DNA of 64,000 nucleotides, taken from Chloranthus sessilifolius. Taxonomy: Eukaryota; Streptophyta; Magnoliopsida; Chloranthales; Chloranthaceae. The stretch spans positions 94,314,491 to 94,378,490 of the forward strand of contig CM037595.1 of assembly GCA_021018995.1 (NCBI GenBank), written 5' to 3'. Below the pieces are notes generated by a model that was not told the origin of the DNA, searched no databases, and saw only the letters and a program-made list of their open reading frames with translations. Made by a program: the position numbers and the translations under genes. Shown here in pieces: positions 55,801 through 64,000 of the stretch. Numbering within the stretch: position 1 is the stretch's first letter; each line of letters opens with the position of its first letter.

Positions 55801-57290
55801 CGTAGAGCCATGGCCTTCCCAAATGATATGGCTCACATCCATCGGCACCACATCGCACCATAAGGTGTCTGAATAAGAACCTAACTGAATCGGTACACGA
55901 CACCTTTTCGACATGGGGATGGATGAAGAATTGACCCATGCGACTTTATAAGGTCTCGGGTGGGCTTCAGGTGTAAGCCCTAAGCGGCGTACTGCATGAG
56001 TTGATATTACGTTAGTACAACTACCGCTATCCACGATGACCCTGTAATTCTTTTCACTAAATCTGGCAAAGGTGTGAAAGATGTTCTCCCTTCGCCAGTC
56101 ATCCTTTTCATCCCGATGAGGCTGTGCAATGGCACACCTCACAACTAAAGCATGACCAATAGCATCACCCTCCTCATCACTAGGTGTGCCAACCGGTTCA
56201 ATTACTTCCTCTTCAACCACTACCTCATCATCATCCTCCTCTCCCTCGATGAAGAGAGTCCTTTGGGGTTCTTTCGTAGGGCATTGGGCGGCAAAGTGTC
56301 CCATCCCATGACATTTATAGCACTTTACTTGAGAATTAACCCTTGAGAATTCTCCGACTACACCTTTTCCCCTTTCAAACCTTGAATTCGTAGGGGCAGG
56401 TTGTGTAGGTTTGGGAGGAGGATTAAATCGTCCCTCACCGGATCGTTGACCGCTATATTGTGACTCGGTCCTCTTCACCACCGTAGTTTTCAAGTACCGT
56501 TCAAGATCTTGCACAAGCATAGCATCTTTCAAGAGTTTCCACAGGGTGAGAAATCAACTCTTTTTGCAAATCAAGTCGCAATCCGATGCGGAATCTAGAG
56601 AGAGTGATTTCAGGGTCTTCCGATACTTTTGCCCTCATCATGAACTCTTCGAATTTGGCAATGTAGTCAGTCACGGGCATACTACCTTAGCGTAACTTTT
56701 GCCACTGGTCGAGGAGGCGTTGGTGGTATGATAAAGGAATATACTTCTCAGTAAGTCGTTCCTTCATATCATCCCAACGGGTAATGGGAGGACAACCCGC
56801 ATTTACCTTGATGCGCTCGGCATTGAGCTAGAAAAACCGAGCTTGACCAACTAATTTCATCTTAGCAAGTTTAACGCAAAGGTCGTCATTCATGGCATAT
56901 CAATCAAAGTGTTAGTCCATGTCAGAAAGCCAATCGAGGAAGACGGTAGGGCCCATTCTTCCATCGAAAGTCGGAATCTCAACTTGGACGTTCTTAAGGA
57001 GTTGAACTTTGGGGTCATAGTCATCTCTACGATGATTCCTACGGTTCCGGTTGTCTTGGTGACCATTACGTTCAAAGTGAGGGCACTCACGCTCTTGGTG
57101 TTGATTTTCCAGCCCACCCATCGCTTCTAGTTGATTGATTCGATCATGTAATCTACCATTACCAACTCCTAGGGATGTTTGGGCTTGCTCTATGGTATTC
57201 AGATGTGCATTAATCGCACCCAATTCCTCTCGCATAGCTCTAAGAGTATTAAGAACCTCATCCGAAGCCATGGTGATCACAAAGTTTATT
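52840..57290 (-). pseudogene. gag-pol remnant of G4
   Basis: Minus strand from the right: gag MASDEVLNTLRAMREELGAI near 57270; zinc knuckle CYKCHGMGHFAAQC near 56310; protease DSGSCTNVISTHAVRRLGL near 56030; RT 55600-54600 with [13 protein letters not shown] near 55160 and [17 protein letters not shown] near 54970; RNase [21 protein letters not shown] near 54510; integrase zinc region CRTCQVSKQ near 53880 and core [20 protein letters not shown] near 53660; C-terminal region ending near 52850. Long stretches stay open, but the frame is broken in a few places. Confidence 0.88.
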
Positions 57291-57387
57291 AAGGTTCTAA
57301 TATGGAATGCAATATGGACTAAAAAATGAAAAAAAATGCAATAAACTAAATATGACAAGCAAAGATGCCCTAACCTAGAAAACCTAG

Positions 57388-57400
57388 GGCTTTGATACCA
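57388..57400 (-). other. Primer-binding site of G4
   Basis: The minus-strand TGGTATCAAAGCC lies next to the 5' LTR, one mismatch from the tRNA-iMet type site. Confidence 0.85.
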
Positions 57401-57404
57401 AAAC

Positions 57405-58403
57405 TGATGCGGGACAGCAACCCTAAAATGCGGAATATGATTTTTATGTAGGTTTTGCCGAAATTAATGAAATTAACTCAAGTTTAATAGCAAAGTTATC
57501 TTTGATACCTTTAGGGTTTTGCAGAATTTTTTATGGGTAGATCACACGAGATCCAGGTAGGGTTCAGTCCGATGCGCAAGTACTTTTCGAATCGATGCGA
57601 GATCGGCCTAGAGATAGAACTCTAGCTTTTTCCAGGCTTAGGCGTTCGTCTTCGGTTCGATATAGATTTACGGATTCCAAGTTGGGTTGTGAAAGGGATT
57701 TGCGGTTTGCAATAGGCTTATGATTTTCGGATCGGTTTATGGTTTGGAACTGGTGTTGGCTATGTTTGAATTAGGGTTTCAAAAGGGTTTAAGGTTTTTG
57801 GGAAAGCAAGGAAACAATTAGGCTAAGGTTTTAGAAAGCAATCACAGATCGAGAAAGAGCAAATAGAATAGAGAAGATAACAATGGCTTTGGGAATCACT
57901 CCCTGGGCCTCACACCAAACCCATCTCAGGCAAAGATTACTCAAGCATAAAAACATTCAAATAATCAATCAACTAACTAAAAGGTGTTTACAAGCCTTTA
58001 TATATAGGCCACCAATAATTAAGTTCGAAATAAAAGAGTTCTAATATTACTAAAACACAAAAAAGGGAAGTTTCGCATAAAATCCCGTCTGAAGTCGTGC
58101 CATAGCTCGCTTAAGCGAGGATTATCATCGCTTGCGCGACCTTAAGTGATCACTCGCGCAACTTTAAGTGATCGCTCGCGCGACTTTAAAGTAGTCTCCA
58201 TAGCTCGCACGTGAGGATTATCATCGCTCGCGCGACTTCAAGGGCTCACTCGCGCGAGGGCTCTCTGCGGCGTTATTCTCCTGACTGTTTGTGTCCGTTT
58301 CTCCTATGAGGCTACGATACTCGGGCTTCCTCTACGCTTCTTTCGACGCCGATAAAAACGATGTGGTCCAAATATGATGTCCATGTATGTGGCATCCCCG
58401 CCA
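57405..58403 (-). repeat. 5' LTR of G4
   Basis: 999 bp, TGATGCGGGAC...CCCCGCCA on the plus strand. It carries the long version of the palindrome block (58104-58260), which accounts for nearly all of its extra length over the 3' LTR. Confidence 0.93.
58104..58260. repeat. GCTCGCGCGA palindrome block, long form
   Basis: About eight units, such as GCTCGCTTAAGCGAGG, GATCGCTCGCGCGACTTTAA and CATCGCTCGCGCGACTTC, including repeated AGGATTATCATCGCT linkers. Same position as the short block in the partner LTR. Confidence 0.88.
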
Positions 58404-61400
58404 CCAAGCCTGACTCTTTTGGGTCAACGTTGAACGCATCAGAACGAATGCGGGTTGTACCCCCATTACCCGTTGGGAGGACATGAAGGAACGACTTACA
58501 GAGAAGTATGTTCCTTCATACTACCATCGTCTCCTCGACCAATGGCAAAATCTGCGCCAAGGTAGTATGCCCGTTTCGGATTACATTAGCAAATTTGAGG
58601 AACTCATGATGAGAGCCAAGGTATCCGAAGACCCTCAAGTCACTCAATCCAAATTTCGCACCGGATTGAGACTTGACTTGCAAAAAGAGTTGGTCTCCCA
58701 CCCTGTAGAGACTCTCACCGATTGTTACACTGTCGTTCAATACCTTGAACGATATTTGAAAGTGACGGTGACTAGGCGATCTGATTTTCACCCTGGTCAA
58801 CTCCGTACCGGCGAAGTGAGATCTAGTGCTGGAAACTCGCCTACCAAACCCACACAACACATCTACCAATGTGAGGTTCGACAAAGGTAAGGGTGCGTCT
58901 CATGTCAAGTGTTATAAATGTCAAGGATTGTGACACTTTGTCGCCCAATGCCCCACAAGAGACCCACAAAAGAATCTCTTCATCAACGGAGAAGGAGAAG
59001 AAAGTGAAGGAGTTTATGAGGAAGAGGTCTTTGAGTCGAATGCCATACCTAGTAACGAGGAAGGTGATGACATAGGTCGCGCTCTAGTTGTGAGGTGTGC
59101 CTTTGCACAGCCTCAACGGGATGAAAAGGAGGATTGGCGAAGGGAGAACATCTTCCACATTGTTGCGACATGTGAGACAAAGAGTTGTAGGGTAATCGTG
59201 GATAGCGGAAGCTGCACCAATGTGGTGTCAGAACATACCGTCACCTGCTTAGGGCTTACACCTGAAGCCCACCGAGACCTTACAAAGTCGCATGGGTTAA
59301 CTTCTCATCCATTCCCGTATCTCAAAGGTGTCGTGTACCCATACAGTTGGGTTCATATTCAGACACCTTATGGTGCGATGTGGTGCCAATGGATGTGGGC
59401 CACATTATCTTAAGGAGGCCATGGCTCTATGATTTGAACGTGACCATTTTTGGTCGATCTAACATTTGCACATTCAACTCAAGGGCAAGAAAATCATTCT
59501 TAACCCTTTGGCTCCCAAAGCACCATCGGTCAATAGAGTTGAGAAGAAGGAAGGCCAATCCAAGGCCATTAACATTGTGAGCCCTTCAGAGTTCGAGAGG
59601 GCATCGTTAGATGAGAGTGTCGTGTATGTCGTCGTCACTATTGAGAGTACTTCTGAGTCAGTCTGTGAGTACCCCAAGGAGGTAGAGCCCATCCTGAATG
59701 AATTTGCGGATGTCTTCCCCGAAGACTTACCTAATGAGCTCCCTCCCATGCGTGACATTCAACATGCAATCGACTTGGTTCCCGGATCTATACTACCGAA
59801 CCTCCCCCACTACAGGTTGAATCCGGTTGAACACGCCGAGTTGACTCGACAAGTCAGTGAGCTCCTTCAAAAGGGGGTCATATAAGAGAGTCTGAGCCCA
59901 TGTGTTGTACCAGCATTACTCACGCCTAAGAAAGATGGTACATGGCGCATGTGTGTGGATAGTCGTGCGATTAATAAGACCACTGTTAAATATCGGTTTC
60001 TCATACCACGGCTTGATGGCATGCTTGATATGATGGTTGGAGCCACTATCTTTTCCAAGATAGACCTTAAAAGTGGCTACCATTAGGTGCGTATTTGCCT
60101 TGGCGATGAATGGAAAATCTCCTTCAAGACCAAAGACGGTCTTTATGAGTGGATGGTCATGCCTTTTAGGCTTTCCAATGCCCCGAGTACATTTATGAGG
60201 CTTATGACCCAAGTGTTGAGGCCCTTCCTTGGCAAATTTCTTGTCGTGTACTTTGATGACATCTTTATTTGCAGTCCAAACAAGGACCAACACACTATCC
60301 ACCTGAGGTTGGTTTGTGAAACCTTGAGGGGAGAGAGGTTATACGCGAATCTCAAGAAGTGCACCTTCATGCAGCACTCCGTTGTATTCTTGGGATTCAT
60401 TGTCTCGGTAGACGGGATGGTTGCGGACCTTGCGAAGGTTAAGGCCATTGTGGAGTGGCCCAAACCTCGGAACATTCATGAAGTCCGTAGCTTCCACGGT
60501 TTGGCCACGTTTTATTATCACTTCATCCGAAACTTTAGCACCATCATGGCTCCCATTACCGATTGCGTGAGAAAAGGGGAGTTCATGTGCAACAAAGACG
60601 CGACGAGGGCCTTTGCCGAGATAAAAGATAAGATGGTTACCGCACCCGTCATGCGCCTACCGGACTTTTCTAAAGTCTTTGAAGTAGCATGTGACGCATC
60701 GGGTGTAGGCATAGGCGGAGTGTTGAGCCAAGAGGGTCACCCTGTGGCCTATTTTAGTGAGAAGCTCAATGAGGCAAGGCAGAAATACTCCACCTATGAC
60801 AAGGAGTTTTATGCGGTCATCCGATCTCTGTGGTATTGGAAACATTACCTGAGACCGCAGGAATTTGTATTATTTTCTGACCACGAAGCCTTATGTTTCC
60901 TTGCTTCCCAGAAAAAGTTAAACCCAAGGCACGCGAGTGGGTCGAGTACCTTCAAGGGTTCACATTCGTATTGAAGCATAAGGCCGATGCCGAGAACAAG
61001 GCCGCTGATGCGCTTAGTTGTCGAGTGGTGACTTTGCAGTCTATGAGCACCGAGGTCATCGGATTTGAGCAATTGAAACAAGATTATCCTGATTGCCAGA
61101 CTTTGGGGCAGAATACACTGCTTTCCTTGAAAATCCGAACAACATCAATTCCGAGTATACCCTGCTGGATGGGAATTTGTTCAAAGGAAATCATTTGTGC
61201 ATCCCTCATACTTCATTGCGTGAATTCCTTATCTGGGAGTTACATGTTGGAGGGATTGCCGGACATTTTGGGCACGATAAAACCAGTGCGGTCGTTGAGG
61301 ATAAGTTCTATTAGCTTAGCCTTGTGAGAGATGTTTCTAGGGCCGTAAAACAGTGTCGTACATGCCAAGTTGCGAAGTATATCAAACAGATACCAGCTTG

Positions 61401-62575
61401 TACACCCCTTTACCCGTGCCGCATACCCCGTGGCAAGACCTCTCTATGGATTTCGTGCTCGGACTTCCAAAGACCCAACAGAAGCACAATTCCATTATTG
61501 TGAAAGTGGACTGCTTTTCCAAGATGGCCCACTTCCTACCTTGCTCTAAAACCTCCGATGCAGCGCACATAGCCAAATTATTTTTCGGGGAGGTTGTACG
61601 TCTACATGGGTTACTTCAAACGATTGTGTCGGATCGGGATGTGAAGTTTACCAGTTATTTCTAGAAAACTTTATGGCACATGATGGGTACCATGCTCCAA
61701 TTTTCTTCGGCCTATCATCCTCAAACAGATGGCCAAATGGAGTCCACCAATAGGAGCTTAGGTAATCGTCTCCATTGTCTTGTTGGTGATCACCCTAGTA
61801 ATTGGGATTCTATTTTGCCTTTAGCCGAGCTTGCATACAACAATTCAGTCAATAGGTCCCTAGGAATGATGAGTCCTTTTGAGGTCGTCCTTGGTCATAG
61901 GCCTAGAACACCCATCGATCTAATCCCCATGTCTGCATCCCATTGAGTTTCAGAGTCATCTGATTCATTTGCACAACATATACATGAATTGCATGCCGAA
62001 ATTAGAAAAAGAATTAATGCAAGCAATGAACAATAGAAAATATCTGCGAATGTGCATAGGCGCTTCAAGGAATTCCAGGTTGGAGATTACATAATAGTCC
62101 GGGTTAGGCCTGAGTGCTTCCCATTGGGAGCCGCAAAGAAACTTCAAGCCCTTAGTGCTGGACCTTTTAGAATTGTGGCAAGGAGCGGACCTAATGCATA
62201 TGTTCTCGAGCTTCCATCGGATATAGGGGTCAGCTCTACATTCAATGTGGAGGACCTGGCTCCTTCTTTGGCCCCAGTCCCATCCCCTCACAACCCCTTC
62301 CAAGCAGCCCCGAGCCCAAATGCCAGCCCCACCCTGCAACCCCTACCCTTCCCTTCCCCATGCAAGCAGCGCAGAGATGAGATCGAAGGGATACTAGATG
62401 ATTTGGCGGTATCCACCCATAGGGGTAGAATTCAAAAGTACTTGGTCAAGTGGTTGGGAAAGCTGGACTCCGAGAACTCATGGTTAGCTAAAGACGAGGT
62501 GCGACGCCTGGACCTCGACATGCTCGAGCGCTATCGCGACGCCGCTGTGATGAAGCCTTTTCGGCCCGGGAGAAT

Positions 62576-63639
62576 TGACGGGGACGCCGACATCGTAGAC
62601 ATTGGATATGAATCGTTTCATGTATACCGACGTCAGAAGAAGCGGAATGGAAATCAGTAGCGAAAGAAGCGAAAGATGAAAATTCTGGAGAACTGGAGGA
62701 ACACAGCAAATTTGATCGATCGAATTTATTTTCGATCAATTCTTGTTTCGATCGATCGAACAGTAGCGAGAGGAAAAACACATGTTCTGGAGTATATAAT
62801 TCAATCGATTGAATTATATACTCGATCGATCGAATTTCCATTTGATCGATTGAGTTTCAATCTCGCTCGATCCACTTCCTGCGGCGAATTATGGATGTAT
62901 ATATTTTCGATCGATCGAATTTCACTTTCGATCGATCAAAATCGCACAGTTTTTTTTATTTGGTATTTTTAAAAATTTCGAACTTAATTTTAGGGACATA
63001 CTTGTCCTTTTAGTATTTGTTTTAGGGTTTTATTTTCATTTGAAAGGACTCCTATATAAAGTCCTTAAGTTAAACAATGTAATTAGTTATTTATTATTGA
63101 ATGAATGAGCGTTTACTTTTGGAACTTGAGATGAGTTTCTTCGAAGAGTGATTCTTCTTTCCGAGAAGGGTTTGGTGTAAAGCCAAGGGTTTTGGGAGTC
63201 GGGTATTTGGATAGGGGATGACATATTTAGTTTGTTTGAAGTAAAGCAAGAAAGATAGACTAAAAGGATATAGTAAACAAGGATCGATTCAACAACCCAA
63301 GGTTGTTGAATCGATCCGATTCAACAACCGTAGCCTCCATCAGACTATTAAACCCAGCCATATCAAAACAACAAGAAAACCAGAGATTCCATCATTGCAC
63401 TGTGAGCGTCCTAATCTGGAAATCTAGAGTGCTATCTCTAGGATCGATCCGCACTGCAACCTAACGAATCTCACGCCCGGACTGAACCTTGCTCGAATTA
63501 TACGCGATCCCTTAAAGGAATACTACGAAAGTCTAAGGTATTCGCTATATTTAGGGTTTAATGTTTAATTTAATTCGATTCAATTTCGGCAATCAATTAA
63601 TCGTTGCATTCATGTAGTTTAAGGTTTCATCCTGCGTCA
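62576..63639 (+). repeat. 3' LTR of G3
   Basis: 1,064 bp partner of 50169-51242, preceded by a purine tract (GGCCCGGGAGAAT). It has the TCGATCGATCGA array 62712-62940, a TATA-like CTCCTATATAAAG near 63050, a ~100-bp inverted segment 63185-63284, and a hairpin (CGATTCAACAACC, GGTTGTTGAATCG) at 63284-63313. Confidence 0.9.
62712..62940. repeat. TCGATCGATCGA palindrome array, G3 3' LTR
   Basis: About eight palindromes of the same type as the 5' LTR array, several decayed at CpG. It includes a perfect 34-bp palindrome with arms GAGTATATAATTCAATC at 62790-62823. Confidence 0.9.
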
Positions 63640-63815
63640 ACACGACTTACTAACACAGGTGCTAAATGACATGCCAACATGAACCATAATAGATGAGGAA
63701 TTTTGTCAAACAGTAGACGTGCGTACTTTTGAATACAAATGAGATAAAATGCAATGAAAATTAAAATGACACAATATGCCCTAACCTAGAAAACCTAGGG
63801 CTCTGATACCAAAAC
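63640..63815 (-). other. G2 leader and primer-binding site
   Basis: This is G2 sequence resuming after the G3 insertion. The primer-binding site at 63799-63811 reads TGGTATCAGAGCC on the minus strand, an exact tRNA-iMet type site. Between it and the insertion lies the untranslated leader, with CACGACTTACTAACAC matching the G1 leader near 3020. Confidence 0.85.
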
Positions 63816-64000
63816 TGATGCGGGATGGGAACCCTAAAATGCGTGAATATAATTTTGATGCGATTTGCTGAAATTAAATAAAATTAATTCAAAATTAATC
63901 TCAAAACTATCACGATACCTTCAGGTTCGTAGAATTCCGGTAGGAAAATCACGCGAGAGTCGAATAGGGTGTCCAATCTGATGCGCAAGTCCCATTAGAT
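63816..64000 (-). repeat. 5' LTR of G2 (partial)
   Basis: Starts TGATGCGGGATGGGAACCC on the plus strand and matches 47810-47990 closely. Cut by the window edge. Confidence 0.88.

Larger units (their letters stand above)
51833..58403 (-). mobile_element. Inner chromovirus G4, minus strand
   Basis: The youngest layer, inserted in gag of G3. The LTRs are 57405-58403 (5') and 51833-52738 (3'). It is flanked by the perfect 5-bp duplication CCAAG (51828-51832 and 58404-58408), and G3 gag continues across it. Total 6,571 bp, with primer-binding site, gag, protease, RT, RNase H, integrase and C-terminal region in order, and a purine tract (CCGGGGGAATT) before the 3' LTR. The first ~215 bases of the two LTRs differ at about a dozen sites, suggesting an age of a few million years at rates often used for plants. 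Looks nearly whole, with a handful of breaks. Confidence 0.95.
51398..62660 (+). pseudogene. gag-pol remnant of G3 (split by G4)
   Basis: Coding parts: gag 51398-51832 and 58404-58880 (ERLTEKYVPSYYHRLLDQW near 58490); zinc knuckle near 58910-58950; protease CRVIVDSGSCTNVV near 59190; RT 59690-60400 with KIDLKSGYH near 60057 and VVYFDDIFI near 60245; RNase H with [20 protein letters not shown] near 60715; integrase 61190-61960 with [10 protein letters not shown] near 61630; C-terminal chromodomain IQKYLVKWLGKLDSENSWL near 62435. The frame runs past the purine tract into the 3' LTR and stops at 62660. Several breaks; no functional product is expected. Confidence 0.85.
50169..63639 (+). mobile_element. 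Middle chromovirus G3, plus strand
   Basis: Inserted into the leader of G2. The LTRs are 50169-51242 and 62576-63639. Flanks ACATG (left) and ACACG (right) are a 5-bp duplication with one change, and the G2 text reads continuously across it (GGTGAACACGACTTACTAAC, as in G1). Between the LTRs: primer-binding site, gag, zinc knuckle, protease, RT, RNase H, integrase and chromodomain, interrupted at 51833-58403 by G4. Its own length without G4 is about 6.9 kb. Structurally whole but with several breaks. Confidence 0.92.
47810..64000 (-). mobile_element. Outer chromovirus derivative G2, minus strand, runs off the window
   Basis: The outermost of three nested elements. Its own sequence is 47810-50168 and 63640-64000; everything between is a later insertion. 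From the right: a 5' LTR from 63816 to beyond the window, a perfect primer-binding site at 63799-63811, a leader, then (after the insertion) gag 50168 to about 49600 with a zinc knuckle near 49650, a Ser/Thr/His-rich repetitive segment, a chromodomain-like piece (LQKYLVEWVGE near 48915), a purine tract, and the 3' LTR 47810-48709. Most of pol is not represented. It is a broken fossil and the oldest layer of the nest. Confidence 0.85.

Overview
The window is nuclear DNA of a flowering plant. Two unlinked host genes can be recognised by their conserved C-terminal exons: the autophagy kinase ATG1 (+ strand, 13.3-17.7 kb) and the circadian MYB regulator LHY/CCA1 (- strand, 21.8-24.5 kb). They face each other tail to tail. 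Both have normal GT-AG introns, and both lack their N-terminal exons (kinase domain, MYB domain) as far as I can read. I cannot name the species or order. Nearly everything else is transposable-element DNA.

Layout. 1-6.4 kb: two decayed Ty3/gypsy chromoviruses, a - strand copy broken into by a + strand copy (G1), which is then invaded by a 5'-truncated L1. 6.75-7.9 kb: LTR-like sequence of another family. 8.5 kb: a MITE. 9.8-12.55 kb: a 2.7 kb gag-only LTR element (TR-GAG type) with two LTRs, PBS and PPT. 13.3-18 kb: ATG1 3' exons, with a copia fossil in the last intron. 18.2-21 kb: anonymous repeats and a tRNA-derived SINE. 21.8-24.5 kb: LHY, with a foldback element in one intron. 25.5 kb: RTE LINE tail. 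28-33.2 kb: a long L1 LINE (- strand) carrying a hAT-like MITE. 33.2-36 kb: two or three more hAT-like elements with 8-bp duplications, a foldback, microsatellites and an RTE LINE. 36.4-37.4 kb: a SINE next to a truncated L1. 37.9-42.6 kb: a decayed copia. 42.6-43.7 kb: a chromovirus LTR. 44.1-46.5 kb: a 2.36 kb solo LTR with a perfect 5-bp target duplication.

47.8-64 kb is a three-level nest. A - strand chromovirus derivative (G2, whose right LTR runs off the window) was entered by a + strand chromovirus (G3, 50169-63639, target duplication ACACG/ACATG). G3 was in turn entered by a - strand chromovirus (G4, 51833-58403, perfect target duplication CCAAG). All are broken fossils.

The most unusual signal is in the LTRs. 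Upstream of the TATA-like box, each chromovirus LTR carries a block of short perfect palindromes, but the palindrome word differs from family to family: TCGATCGATCGA, GTCGCTCGAGCGAC, GCTCGCGCGA, CACGGACGTCCGTG, CATAGCGCTATG. The two LTRs of G4 differ in length almost only in this block, and one block also occurs in the unrelated LTR-like sequence near 6.9 kb. G3 also has a ~100-bp segment inverted in one LTR relative to the other, next to a hairpin, which looks like a template-switch scar. All comparisons were made by eye; no database search was possible.
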